A DNA stretch of 64,000 nucleotides from Pinus tabuliformis (taxonomy: Eukaryota; Streptophyta; Pinopsida; Pinales; Pinaceae): the NCBI GenBank assembly GCA_031772625.1, contig CM062808.1, positions 474,731,655 to 474,795,654 on the forward strand. The letters are read 5' to 3'. The number at the start of each line of letters is the position of its first letter. Positions within the stretch are counted from its first letter, which is position 1. This document shows positions 12,091-23,091 of the stretch, one piece after another. The translations under genes were made by a program, and so were the position numbers. The notes under the pieces were generated by a model. It saw only the letters and a program-made list of their open reading frames with translations. It searched no databases and was not told the origin of the DNA.

Positions 12091-13962
12091 ACGACATTTG
12101 TGAAGCACTTTCTCCCAACAGTCATTGTTCCCATGACACCAAAGTGAGCTGCTTCAACAGGGACCACTGAAAGTGGTATTGGGGAAACAGTTGAGAAAAC
12201 AGTAGTAGACTCTTCGGTATATGTGGACACTTAATCTTTTATAGAAAATGAGTCAACACTAACATGGTAGAAAATTAATGAAGCACTTTCAGCAAAGAGC
12301 CTTGGGGCAGATCTAGAGGACAACTCTAGAAGTAGCACCAGTAGAAAACAAAAATCCTATGTAGAATAAGGGAAAAATAAAGGTGTTTGATAGTCTAGAG
12401 GGAGAACAAAGTTGCAGAGTGAAAGAGGATTCAATCCTTGTGCAAGCAGATTTGGTAGCGGAAGTAAAGAGGAAGTAGACGATACAAAGAGAAGAGTGGA
12501 GGAAGAGAGAACATAGAGCTTGTAAGAAACAAAACTAAGGGCATAGAAAATAGAACAAGAACTGGGAAAATAACAGGAACAAAGAAGGAGAGAACAAGAG
12601 GAGAAACAGAAGCAGGAAGAAGAAGAAAGGCAAGGCTAAATGGTAGAACAAGCAACATCGATTCATGTTGAAGAGCAAGAATAGAACCAACCAACAGCAA
12701 AAGGAGAGGAAAAATAGATGTAGGATCAAGAGCTTAGTCAGCAGATTGAATACTTGATTGAAGTTGCAGACATGGAGTGTGAACCAGAACCACAGGATGA
12801 AGATGTTGACATGATGCCCAGTGCACCACAGGTCACCGTTTAGTCTCCACCACCTCTAGTTGTATATTTATCCCCAATTGAGGAAGGGGACATAGTTCCT
12901 CTTGATGATCATCCAATAATGGATGTGGACAATATGTCATATAATGAACTTTAGAAGAGGATTGTACAAGCATGGAGAGAGAAGTTTCTGGATAATCATG
13001 CATCACCTACATTCATTAGAGAAAGAGTGATAGTGGAAGACACCAACATGAATCCAAATACCATTACTGAAGTGAAATTCACCTTCACGTGTGCGAAAAG
13101 ATCAAACACTCAATGTTTGATGACCGAGAGTAAGAAATTGATACAGAATCTACATGTTTCCCAACAAGATATAGAACAGCTCCGCGAAGAAGCACAAAAC
13201 GGAACTCCCACACAGGTTTGCTTGGGAGAAATGAGAGCAACGATACCTGATGAAGTATCAACACTTGGAGATACCACATGGGGCCTCTATGAGGAGCTCA
13301 TGACCATACATAATGCAGTTTTCTTCTTGCATAGCTTGTACTTGCAGAGCAAGGAATTTGTCAAGACTCTTAGGAATGTGTAAACTGCCATCACCACCAT
13401 GCAAGAATGAACAATTCGATACAAAGGGGCAGCACTTACTTTGATAAAGAAGATGAAGTCATGGGTAGAGTTGGAGAGAGAAAGAGTTTGAATGTTGATT
13501 TAGAACAACAAGCATCTCGCCTCGTTCATTGGAAACATTCAGGACTCATATGTACAGTTGTACCACAATTTTGATTTCATGGTGAGAATCCACAAGATCC
13601 CATCAGTCAGCTCACTCACCGAATATAAATGAAAACACCAAGTTAGGCAAGAGATTGAAGAGTACTTGGAGCATCTAAGATAGGCTTCCACCAAGGAGGA
13701 TTTAGAGCTGAATAGATAAGACATGAAAAACTACATTTGTTGTCCTATCCAAATCAGAACCATGTTGCTCCTGCTCAAGAAAGAAGTTAAGACTGGTTTG
13801 AAATCATTGTACCCAGATGCTATGGAGGCTAAATTCCACTTCCATCCTGACACCATCATGTAGTTTAAGGATGTCATCACACAGTACCAATCTTGGCACC
13901 AATACATGACCAAGAATCATAAAGTGGAATTTGATGAACTAGAGTGTTCTCAAGCATCATAG
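12091..13962 (+). pseudogene. Family X ORF remnant, copy 0
   Basis: It begins after a splice-like acceptor (cccacag, about 12090) followed by sequence matching the ORF start of copies 1 and 2. Most of the N-terminal domain is deleted. Then come a Glu/Gln/Lys-rich low-complexity region (12430-12730), an acidic Pro-rich linker (DVDMMPSAPQ at about 12800), and a C-terminal helical part (clean ORF 13027-13383). It closes with a block ending in SWHQYMTKNHKVE, the counterpart of AWHTYITKELHVE in copy 2. Many TAG/TAA stops. Old and non-functional. Confidence 0.55.
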
Positions 13963-14397
13963 TGTCTTGTCCTGTTAGGCTGTCAAGTTGTCTCTAACCT
14001 ATTTTTTCCTATATGGGTATGAGTGTAAAATGTAATATTATTTGTAATTATGTTGTAAGTGAAATTCCAAGTGCCAATATTGGAATATGAAGAGTCATCA
14101 TGTAATGTAATGTGTCATTTTGTAAAGAAGTTGAAGAGTCATGAGTCCAAAGGTCACAAAGGGGAGTTGAAGAGTCACCCCCTCTTGTTATAAATAGAAA
14201 TTCATACCTCACATAAAGGGATTTTGAGAGCCAATATTTTGGATAGGCTTAGGCTTAGAAAGAGCTTGGGAGTATTGTGAAGAGCCATGGATTCTCTATA
14301 GCGTAGAGCGTGTATACTTCTTTGGAGGAGCAGGTGCTCTTGACTGTAATGTTCCACTATTGGAGCTAGTGGTCGTCAATGGTGTATATATGATTGG
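13963..14397 (+). repeat. Family X LTR-like end of copy 0, left half
   Basis: Begins tgtcttgtcc, the counterpart of tgagtctttgtcc in copy 1. It has repeated gagtcat motifs and a TATA box (tataaata, 14189-14196), then the ttccactattgga phrase shared with copies 1 and 2. It is cut at 14397 by Copia-1; the last five bases, attgg, are the target duplication. The right half is at 23493-24003; together about 946 bp. Confidence 0.6.
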
Positions 14398-14789
14398 TGT
14401 TGGCAATAATACTGAGAGGGGGGTGAATCAATATTGGTCAAATCAATAACTTTTTCTTTTCATACTCAAATTTATATACGCTACTTCAATGAAGGTAACT
14501 CACGTGTACATGCAACTGTCTTTAAAGAAACCAGCATATATCCAACAAACTTATGATTCAGTTACTTCATCATATGTTGATCTTTAATCAATGCATCAGT
14601 ACTTCATTAACCATATAAACAGTAACCATGTTCAGTAATAATATAATAAACCATCATACATAAGCAACACACATGAACACCAAGATTTAAGGTGGAAACC
14701 CAATGCGCGACAAAAACCACCTGTTGTTGTCTTCTTTTAATATAAGAAAAACCTATTTACAATATTGCACTGGTGCAGACTCATACCAG

Positions 14790-15250
14790 TATGGAGGAAC
14801 CCACCTGCAGAAGGATACAACCTTCTTTCATTCTCCAGCTTCTACTGGAAGGGAACTACAACCCCCTAGCTCTTGTACTAGCTGATCCGTTTACTAGTAC
14901 GTAGGTGCCAACCTACAGAAGGCTCCAACCTTCACTCGTTTTCCAGCTGCTACTGGAAGGGAGCTCCAAACCCACGACTCTTTTACTAGCCGACCCATTT
15001 ACTAGTACGTAGGCATCGACCTACAGAAGGCTCCTACCTTCACTTGTTTTCCAGCTGCTACTGGAAGGGAACTTCAACCCCCTGGCTCTTGTACTGGCCG
15101 ATATGTTTACCAGTACATAGGCACTGGCCTACAGAAGGCTCCTACCTTCACTCGTTTTCTAGCTGCTATTGGAAGGGAGCTCCAACCCCCTGGCTCTTGT
15201 ATTGGCCGATATTTTTACTAGTACATAGGCGCTGACCTATAGAAGACTAC
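14790..15250. repeat. 108-bp tandem array in Copia-1 3' LTR
   Basis: About four units of roughly 108 bp, each with a 'cctacagaaggctcc' block, a 'ccagctgctactggaaggga' block and a 'ctggctcttgtactgg' block. ORFs here are by-products of the array. The sister LTR has about five units (21840-22320). Confidence 0.85.
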
Positions 15251-16021
15251 AACCTTCTCTCTTCCTCCAGGGACCATGTTTCATAAATTTTCAGAATGGA
15301 TACTCCTGGAACACAACACCACAATTTGAAGGCCTCGTTTCATCAAATTTTCATACTAGACCCATCAGTAACATAGAAGCTAAAAATCAATCACCACTGC
15401 AATACAACCATCAAATACATCTGCATCAACCAATCACTGAAATCCAATCATCAATATCTGAATCAACCATAACCGAATCAATCAATCACTGAAAAACCCA
15501 TCATCACTAAAGCAAATCACATCACTCTAAACATTCAGAACACTGTCACCAAAACAAAAATCAGAACCCAGAACTCTGCATCAACAACCAAAACCAACTG
15601 CAACTTCAAAAATCATATTTCATACTATATACGCTACTTCAATGTGCCGAACCAACGTGTATACATGCTTTTATCAAAGTGAACCAGCGTACAGATCTGC
15701 AAATACTAACTTAAAAACTTCACAGCTATTCTAGACTTCACTCATACCCAGATCGTAACATTTACAGAATAAAACATGCATCAGTATTCAGATCTAGACT
15801 ATCCATGATCAAACCACATAATGATAATTCATTTCAAATCTTATGATCCCAATCCACCATCCATCATGAACCACTTAGGTGAATACTTAGTTCAGATCAA
15901 GTAAAGCATCAGAAACCCATAACCTACATATTTTTATTTGATCTTACTCTTCATAAGATATTCATTCCTTGCACACCTATCCCTCTGATCTTCTCCCCCT
16001 TATAGAGTATTAGGCCTTTCT

Positions 16022-16130
16022 CAATACCTCGAACCAAAACCACTTAGGACCAATACCTTGGACCAATACCTCGAACCAAACACCTCAGACCAAATACCTC
16101 AAACCAATACCTTGGACCAAAACCTTGATT
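16022..16130. repeat. About 15-bp tandem array in Copia-1 3' LTR
   Basis: Repeats of the type aataccttggacc / aacacctcagacc, seven to eight units with substitutions. The counterpart in the sister LTR (23092-23245) is longer. Confidence 0.8.
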
Positions 16131-16372
16131 TTCCATCCCATGTGCACTTTTCCTTATGTGAAGGTGTGTGCATACGTATACGCCCTTTTTTTTTGTTAAA
16201 CCACGTGTATAGGCTCCTTGGACAAAGTGAACCAGCGTATACTTCTTAAACCACTCTCTTTCTTCAATCTCTAGAGTCTGATTTGTAATCCTTTGTTGTT
16301 AACTTATTGCATTGTGAACTGCCATCTGTGTGAGTTTCCATCAAGGAAAACACCTGTATCATAATGCCAACA

Positions 16373-16387
16373 ATCTCCCCCTTTGGA
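16373..16387 (-). other. Copia-1 polypurine tract
   Basis: On the minus strand aaagggggagat abuts the 3' LTR, the normal place for plus-strand priming. Several further gggggag-type tracts follow upstream between 16387 and 16590, so the PPT is one of a family of similar runs. Confidence 0.75.
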
Positions 16388-17399
16388 CTTGATGGCAACA
16401 ACAACACCAAGACACTCTCTGCCTTTGACATCAAGGCCAAAGTGCAGACCAAGATATTCTCCCCCTTTGATATACATTATGTTGTCCATGCTCCCCCTGA
16501 GTACATGTTGAATTCTCTGATTAAGCTCCCCCTTTGTACATGCTGAGATGCACTAAACTGTCCATGCTCCCCCTGAGCACATGCAGAGTCTGCAAAAATA
16601 TTTTCCAAAATAATAACATGCCTCTATGTGAGTATGACCTTCCTATCACCAATGACTCATACATACATCAATATCCCAACCAAATGGCGATATATCAATT
16701 TTAACTCATCCACCCAACCAAGTGGGGATATACCAATAGATTATACATGACTAAAATATAAGAATAATTACATAATCTTTCCCATGCATAGTGGGGTTAC
16801 AAATTAGGTCTTTTCATGACCTTTACATCAAATGATATTTATAACAAGGACCAACGATCTAAACAATACCATGATAGTCATCAACAACTATCATACACCA
16901 TATATGATATGTACCATAAGTATCTGTCAACAGCATCAGTATCAACATCCTGTATATGTCCATCATCAAAAGAGTCACCTGAATCAAAACAACTATGTTG
17001 ATCAAGCAATATAAGCATCTTCATGTACCAAGGTCTTCTAACATAATGCCAAAAATGCATTATTAGAAGCATATGTTCCCCTTGAATCTATGCCCATCGT
17101 TCACTATCATATCTGATCATTTTATTTGTTAGTAAGAATTATCAAGTCATCATCATCAACCAGTGATTCATCAACTTATTAATAGCTTATGAGGACCAAA
17201 AACACTTCCTCATATCTTCAGCAGACTATAACCATCATCAATCAGAACATAACAGATAATTGATAATTGACTGAACCATATCAAACCCCTTTTCCTAAAT
17301 CTATCCCACTACTTTTTCTTCAAAACACCATATACGCGGCTGTGCAGCTTCTAACTCGCATATATATGTGACTTGCCTTCATGATAATTGCGTATGAGA

Positions 17400-17631
17400 T
17401 TTAGAACATTGAAGTTTTACACTTTCATCTCCCCCTGAGTCTGTTATGTCTGTATACTGTGCTATGCCACATATTTCTAGTTGTACTTCCTTCTTCTTCC
17501 ATACCTTGGAGGAAGAATGATGTTTTCTCCTTTTGGTATGGTGCCCGAAATTTTCCCCTACATTAATTTTCTATATGTCCAAGCTTGTTACATGCATAAC
17601 ATCTTACATGTTTCATATTCCTTCTATAGTA
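17400..17631 (-). pseudogene. Copia-1 gag remnant with second zinc knuckle
   Basis: On the minus strand, immediately left of PLE-1, the frame reads ...KHVRCYACNKLGHI..., a CCHC knuckle of the C-x2-C-x4-H type. It is the second of two knuckles; the first lies across PLE-1 at about 20350-20400. The frame on this side resumes where the one on the other side stops, which places the PLE insertion inside gag. No pol follows. Confidence 0.7.
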
Positions 17632-17633
17632 GT

Positions 17634-18914
17634 CAATGGCTTTGTGACCAAGACTTTGTGAACATGATTAAGAATGAAAAATTGGAACATGATGATATCC
17701 TTGTAAGCTTCGATGTGGTATCCTTATTCACTAAGATCCCTCTTGATGAAGCCATTCACGTTATAAATGAAGTTGCTGATCCAGGGACTGCAAAGCTAGC
17801 TGAGATCTGCCTAAGGTCGACCGTGTTCACCTTCCAAGGAGTATTTTATGAACAGACATCCGGTGTGGCAATGGGGTCTCCCCTTTCGCCAATAGTGGCC
17901 AACCTTTACATGGAATACTTTGAAAAGAAGGCCCTGAATTCATACCCCTTGAAACCAGGCTGGTGGAAGCGATTTGTTGATGACACCAATATAAAATGGA
18001 CTCATGGTATAGCAGAGCTCGAAAAGTTTTTCACTCACTTAAATTCGATCTCACCAGACATAAAGTTTACAATGGAACTTGAAGAAAGCAAGAGCATTCC
18101 GTTTTTAGACGTCCTAATCATCAGAAAAGAAGATGGCTCTTTGGGCCACAAGGTGTTCAGGAAATCAACCCACACAGAGAGTTACCTCCATGCCGATTCC
18201 CACCATCACCCTGCGCAAAAGATTGGTGTTCTAAACACGCTGGCCATCAGAGCCCTTCGAATTTCCGACTCAGAGCACCTAGAGGAAGAGAAGAAGCACC
18301 TAATCCTAACTTTTAAAAGTATAGGCTACAAGGAGCAGGAAATTAATAAGGCCATAAAGAAAGCTGAAAGGAAGTTGTTGTCCCTTGAACCTAAGGCTCA
18401 AGACCAGCTTAACTGTGGTACTGTTTTTCTTCCGTATATCCATGGGGTTACGGACAAAATCGCCAAAGTCCTAAAAAAGAAAAACATTATCACTCATTTC
18501 TCTGCCCCAGGTACTATCAGACAAAGTTTGAGGTCCGTTAAAGATGATATCGACAAGCAGCAGCTTAAAGGAGTTTATAAAATAGAGTGTTCCTGTGGAA
18601 AATGCTACATTGGTGAAACAGGTCGCTCCCTCCAGACAAGACTAAAAGAACATGGCGCGGATATTAAGAAAGAAAGATCTCATACTTCAGCCCTGGCGGA
18701 GCACTCCTTAAAGACAAAGCACCATATATGTCTCGAAAGCGCATCAATTATTGCTAGGGAAGAGCAACATCAGAAACGAAAGATCAGAGAAGCGCTTGAA
18801 ATCATCAAACATCCTCATAATCTGAACAGAGATAATGGCGTGGAGATTAGCGGGAGCTGGCTTCCCTTGATCAAGGAAATGAAAAGCGTAAGCACTTCCG
18901 CCCGTAATAGGTAA
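17634..18914 (+). CDS. Penelope-type reverse transcriptase with GIY-YIG endonuclease (5'-truncated)
   Basis: An uninterrupted frame of about 427 codons. RT motifs in order: ILVSFDVVSLFTKIP (motif A) near 17697-17741, SGVAMGSPLSPIVANLY (motif B) near 17859-17911, RFVDDT (motif C, the catalytic Asp pair) near 17973, then SIPFLDVLI. The C-terminal nuclease carries GVYKIECSCGKCYIGETGRS at about 18570-18630, the GIY and YIG halves with clustered Cys, followed by TRLKEH and AEHSLKTKHH, matching the CCHH-type nuclease of EN+ PLEs. The frame is also open upstream to 17481, but that part is antisense Copia-1 gag, so any Met there is artificial. The first third of RT is absent, so the product cannot be a full enzyme. 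No stop or frameshift within the retained part, suggesting relatively recent insertion. Confidence 0.9.
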   Translation, partial: QWLCDQDFVNMIKNEKLEHDDILVSFDVVSLFTKIPLDEAIHVINEVADPGTAKLAEICLRSTVFTFQGVFYEQTSGVAMGSPLSPIVANLYMEYFEKKALNSYPLKPGWWKRFVDDTNIKWTHGIAELEKFFTHLNSISPDIKFTMELEESKSIPFLDVLIIRKEDGSLGHKVFRKSTHTESYLHADSHHHPAQKIGVLNTLAIRALRISDSEHLEEEKKHLILTFKSIGYKEQEINKAIKKAERKLLSLEPKAQDQLNCGTVFLPYIHGVTDKIAKVLKKKNIITHFSAPGTIRQSLRSVKDDIDKQQLKGVYKIECSCGKCYIGETGRSLQTRLKEHGADIKKERSHTSALAEHSLKTKHHICLESASIIAREEQHQKRKIREALEIIKHPHNLNRDNGVEISGSWLPLIKEMKSVSTSARNR

Positions 18915-19084
18915 AGGCCTCAAGCAGGTAAGTTATCCCTCTCCTTTCTTGTGTCTTTAGTCTTTGTTTTCATTTAAATCGAGGTATAGGATTTTGGTAA
19001 AATTCTAGAATATTCTAACCCTAGATATTATTTCCCTTTTGGTCCCTAGGTTAAAATCTATTTCTTATAAAATTTCCCCTGGGT

Positions 19085-20095
19085 ATAACATTAATCTCCT
19101 TTAAAATCATTATTATATATAAAAACAAATTAATATTAATAATAACATTATTAATAAGAACTATTATTAATAATTTTATAATTAATAAATAATATAATTG
19201 ATATAAATAAATAAATAAATAATTAATTAATATTAATTAATATATTAATAATCATATTATAATTAATAATATATTAATAATAATTTAATTAATATATTGA
19301 GGAATTATTTTATAATTATAAATAATAATATATAATTAAATAATTAAGAATAATAATTAATATAATCATTATAATTAATATTAACTAATATATTAACAAT
19401 AATATAATTTAATATAATTAATTAATATTAATAATAATAATTTATTACATAATTAAATTAATTAACATTAATAATAATAATATATTAATATTATTATTAT
19501 TATTAATATAATTAATAATATTATTACCCCAGGTTTATTCTCATTAGAATTATTCCTTCCTAGGTATAAAATTAAATTAATTTCATAACAAAATTAATTC
19601 TTTAACAAATTTATTTAATATTAATAATATAAGTAATATGATTAGTTTTATAATTAATAATATGGTTAATATAATTAAATATTAATTAATTAATAAATTA
19701 ATAATAATAATATATAATTAATATAATTAATAATAATTAGTATTAATAATATTTTAATTAATATATTTAGGATTAATAATATATTCAAAAACAATAAATA
19801 ATTAATATAATTAATTAATAACAATAATTAATATTATTAATATAATTATTATTAATTAATTAATTAATATAATAATATTAATATTATTATAATCAATTTA
19901 ATTAATATTAATAATATAATTAATTAGTATTATTAATATTATTAATAATTTAATTAAATTATTTGGTTATTATTTTCTTATTAAGATTAATATTAATTAT
20001 CATATCAAAATAAATATTTTTAAAAAATTTTAACATATTATAAAAATTAAAAATAAAAATTAAATAAAAATAAAAATAATAAAGTTATTAATTCA
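19085..20095. repeat. Extreme AT-rich tract in PLE-1 3' region
   Basis: About 1 kb almost entirely of A and T, built from variable taattaat, attaataata and tattaatat strings with very few G or C. Not a simple fixed-period microsatellite. It lies between the PLE stop codon and the hammerhead motif. Confidence 0.85.
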
Positions 20096-20179
20096 GCCGA
20101 CTTGTTTGTTTTCATAATCGTTTCATCCTCATCACTATTTATTACCTCTCCGCTGCTCTTCTATCATCATCATTCTCTC

Positions 20180-20219
20180 ATCCTGAAGATGGATCCCACT
20201 TGGGATTCGAAACGTCGAT
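20180..20219 (+). ncRNA. Hammerhead ribozyme motif, PLE-1 terminal region
   Basis: All core positions are present. Stem I is ATC (20180-20182) with GAT (20217-20219). Core CTGAAGA is at 20183-20189. An unpaired T (20190) precedes stem II, GGATCCC (20191-20197) with GGGATTC (20202-20208), seven pairs including one G-T, around an ACTT loop. GAAAC is at 20209-20213 and GTC at 20214-20216, with cleavage predicted after C20216. Stem III is the minimal AC/GU type. Minimal hammerheads are known in the terminal repeats of Penelope-like elements, so position and element type agree. Activity untested. Confidence 0.8.
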
Positions 20220-20304
20220 CCAAAAATGATAAAACTGTGGATTCTCCGGTCAATTATTTAAAAGATTCATCCCACAGATCTCTAAAATCCAATATCCATT
20301 AAAT

Positions 20305-21403
20305 TACCTGGAAGCTGATGATCTTTTTCTTTGACGGTCTTGAACCATTCTACTTCTGCATCTTGCTACAACATGTCCAAAATTATGACATATAAAACTC
20401 TCAACATTATTCATCAGAGGAAATAACCGACTATCACTTCCATAGTTAGGAGTAAAAGATTTTCTTTGAAGACTTTCTTTCCTTGGTTGTTGATGGGGTT
20501 GACCTCTCATCTCCTTGTTGAGCATTTCAGATTTTGCATTAGAGTTCCTTGCTTCATATTGTGAGCTAGATTCACCTTTGACAATTTCATGAAAACCAAG
20601 ACCAGTCTTGATGGTAGGAGACCTTTGACTACTAAGAATATTATCCAAAATCTTAGTAATATCTTGAAATCGTAACAGTTTATCCTTTTCTTCTAATTTT
20701 CCTTTTAAGATATTTACCTTAACTTGATATTACTCTTCCTTTTCCATATATTGCTTCTTTGTGATTATTCAACATTTCTTCCTTTTTCCACTTGTTGCCT
20801 TAATTTGAGAATCTCATTTTCTTGTTCTTCATCTGCTTGAGGTTGTTCTTCATTCCGCTTGTTTGAATTGTTAGGATCTTCCTTTAGAGAGATGATCTTA
20901 GCTTCAAGACTTTCATAGTAACTGGATCTATCTTTAAGTCTCTTGATTGTTGTACTCTTTTCATTTACTTCATTTCTTAATCATGTCACTTCATCCTTCA
21001 TCTTTTGACATTGATCTTCCTTTTCCTTGTACTGCTTCCTTACTTTGTTTCCTTCCTCCAACTGAGCTTTTAATCTGGTAACTTCTTCTCTTAAGGCACA
21101 CTCCCTTTTGTTAAATAGATCTTGTTGATATCTGATTTTATCTGTGAGTCTTTTAACTTCTTCCTCTATGTTTCTTTCATGATCACTTTCAATATATTCA
21201 ACTTTGCTTGAACATAGAAAAGTATCACTAGAAGACCAAAAATTTGTACCTAATACTTCTTTTGCTTGTTCATCTTCAATCTGACGTGAATCTAAATTTG
21301 AATACTTGCTTCCACCTAACGGCCAATTGTCTCTCTTGCTGTCACTGTTCCCTTGAGCTATCTTCTTGTTCTGAGGCACTTTATTCCTTAGCTTCTTTCC
21401 CAT
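20305..21403 (-). pseudogene. Copia-1 gag-like gene, N-terminal and first zinc knuckle part
   Basis: The start at 21403 (MGKKLRNKVPQNKK) lies about 50 nt after the PBS. The N-terminal part is basic, followed by long heptad-like helices (residues about 75-140) indicating a coiled coil. A TGA at 20981-20983 interrupts it; the frame continues with more coiled coil to about 20750. After further lesions, 20307-20648 holds a Ser/Arg/Gln-rich region and a first knuckle, CHNFGHVVARC. The usual copia Gag capsid domain is not evident. PLE-1 then separates this from the second knuckle. Confidence 0.7.
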
Positions 21404-21451
21404 TGTTTCTACAGATCTCCTTCAAGCAATCAAGCTTTTGCCAAAGGACCT

Positions 21452-21463
21452 GCTCTGATACCA
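21452..21463 (-). other. Copia-1 primer binding site (tRNA-iMet)
   Basis: Minus strand TGGTATCAGAGC, complementary to the 3' end of plant initiator-Met tRNA, two bases inside the 5' LTR. Confidence 0.9.
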
Positions 21464-21839
21464 ATTGTTGGGAATAATAATGAGAGGGGGGGGTGAATTA
21501 GTATTAGTCAAATCAATAACTTTTTCTTTTCATACTCAAATTTATATACGCTACTTCAATGAAGGTAACTCGCATGTACACACAACTATCTTTAAAGCAA
21601 CCAGCGTATATCCAACAAACTTATGATTCAGTTAATTCATCATATGTTGATCTTTAATCAGTGCATCAATACTTCATTAACCATATAAATAGTAACCATG
21701 TGCAGTAACAATAGAATAAACCATCACACCATGAACACCAAGATTTAAGGTGGAAAAGCAATGCGGGTCAAAAACCACCTACTGTTGTCTTCTTTTAATA
21801 TAAGAAAAACATGTTTACAATCTTGTACTGGTGCAAACT

Positions 21840-22320
21840 CATACCAATACGCAGGCACCCACTTGTAGAAGGATACAACCTTCTCTCGTTCTCCAGCTTC
21901 TAACGGAAGGGAGGTACAACCCCCTAGCTCTTGTACTAGTCGATATGTTTACTAGTACATAGGCACCAGCCTACAAAAGGCTCCAACCTTCATTGGTTTT
22001 CCAGTTGCTATTGGAAGGGAGCTCCAACCCCCTGGCTCTTGTACTAGATGATACATTTACTAGTACATAGGTGCCGGCTTACAGAAGGCTCCTACCTTCA
22101 CTCATTTTCTAGCTGCTACTGGAAGGTAGCTCCAACCCCCTGGCTCTTATACTAGCTAATATGTTTACCAGTATGTAGGCACCGGCCTACAGAAGGCTCT
22201 TACCTTCATCCGTTTTCCAGCTACTACTGGAAGGGAGCTCCAACCCCTTGGCTCTTATACTGGCCGATATGTTTACCAATACGTAGGCACTGGCCTACAG
22301 AAGGCTATGACCTTCTCTCT
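21840..22320. repeat. 108-bp tandem array in Copia-1 5' LTR
   Basis: About five units of the same 108-bp sequence as at 14790-15250; one more unit than the other LTR. Confidence 0.85.
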
Positions 22321-23091
22321 TCCTCCAGGGACCACGTTTCATAAATTTTCAGACTAGATACTCCTGGAACACAACACCACAATCTGAAGACCTCGTTTCA
22401 TCAATTTTTCATACTGGACCCATCAGTAACATAGAAGCTCAAAATCAATCACCACTACAATAAAACCATCAAATACATCTACATTAACCAATCACTGAAA
22501 TCCAATCATCAATCTCTAAATCAACCATAACTGAATTAATCAATCATTGAAAACCCCATCATCACTGAAGCAAATCATAATCAATCTGAACATTCAGAAC
22601 ACTGTCACCAGAACACAGTCACCATAACACAAAGCAGAACCCATAACTCTGCATCAACAACCAAAACCAACTACAACTTCAAACATCATATTTCATATGG
22701 TATACGCTACTTCGATGTGCCGAACCAGCGTGTATACGTGCTTTTATCAAAGCAAACCAACGTACAGATATGCAAATACTAAATTAAAAACTTCACAACT
22801 ATCCCAGACTTCAGTCATACCTAGATCGTAACATTTACAGAATAAAACATGCGTCAATATTTAGATCTAGACTATCCATGATCAAACCACATAATGATAA
22901 TTCATTTCAGATCTTATGATCCCGATCCATCATCCATCATCAACCACTTAGGTGCATCCTTAGTTCAGATCAAGCAAAGCATCAGAAACCCATAAACCAC
23001 ATATTTTGCTTTGATCTAACTCTTCATAAGATATTCATTCCTTGCAGACCTATCCCTCTGATCTTCTCCTCCTTATATAGTATTAGGCCTT

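Larger units (their letters stand above)
5875..14397 (+). mobile_element. Family X copy 0, left part (interrupted)
   Basis: The left end (tgtagcaactacaaccaccc, about 5886-5905) matches the start of the internal regions of copies 1 (24004) and 2 (about 32905): all read tgac/aaccctccaaaat followed by a 'ttggagcctacatcaac'-like phrase. The internal sequence is cut at about 7102, where an inverse family-X copy is inserted, and resumes at about 11800 with similar 'gtgcactacgcaat' / 'gtgtagtccttcc' phrases. It ends in an LTR-like sequence interrupted at 14397 by Copia-1; the rest of that LTR is at 23493-24003. The N-terminal part of the ORF is largely deleted. Confidence 0.55.
14398..16372 (-). repeat. 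Copia-1 3' LTR
   Basis: 1975 bp, starting tgttggca and ending gccaaca on the plus strand. Collinear with the LTR at 21466-23487 with many scattered differences, so the insertion is not very recent. Contains two tandem arrays (108-bp units; about 15-bp units), with a different number of units in each LTR. Confidence 0.9.
17632..20304 (+). mobile_element. PLE-1: 5'-truncated Penelope-like element (EN+, Dryad-like)
   Basis: Contains the RT palm to C-terminal GIY-YIG nuclease (to 18914), a 3' region with about 1 kb of extreme AT-rich sequence, and a hammerhead ribozyme motif 85-125 bp before its end. Its limits come from the interrupted Copia-1 gag: flanks are ...ctatagta at 17631 and tacctgg... 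from 20305, leaving at most a 2-bp (TA) duplication. The RT N-terminal domain and any 5' terminal repeat are missing, as in 5'-truncated insertions. PLEs with GIY-YIG nucleases are mostly animal elements; in plants I know of them only from conifers, where horizontal acquisition has been proposed. Confidence 0.85.

Noticed and set aside
12431-12729. Minus-strand hydrophobic ORFs (Leu/Phe/Pro-rich)
   Set aside because: They are the complement of a Glu/Lys/Gln-rich low-complexity stretch of the family-X ORF remnant.
13243-13290. CTGATGA sequence as a further hammerhead core
   Set aside because: No GAAAC or cleavage triplet at a suitable distance and no stem II.
14790-15250. Regular 108-bp repeats as a possible CRISPR array
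   Set aside because: Whole units are repeated without unique spacers, inside an LTR of a plant retrotransposon.
17481-17633. Open frame upstream of the PLE reverse transcriptase, giving an apparent N-terminus with Met
   Set aside because: The complementary strand encodes a Copia-1 zinc knuckle; the frame is an accidental fusion across the insertion junction.
21452-21463. tRNA-like sequence (also at 47518 and 59817)
   Set aside because: Only 12 bases complementary to initiator-Met tRNA next to LTRs; these are primer binding sites, not tRNA genes.
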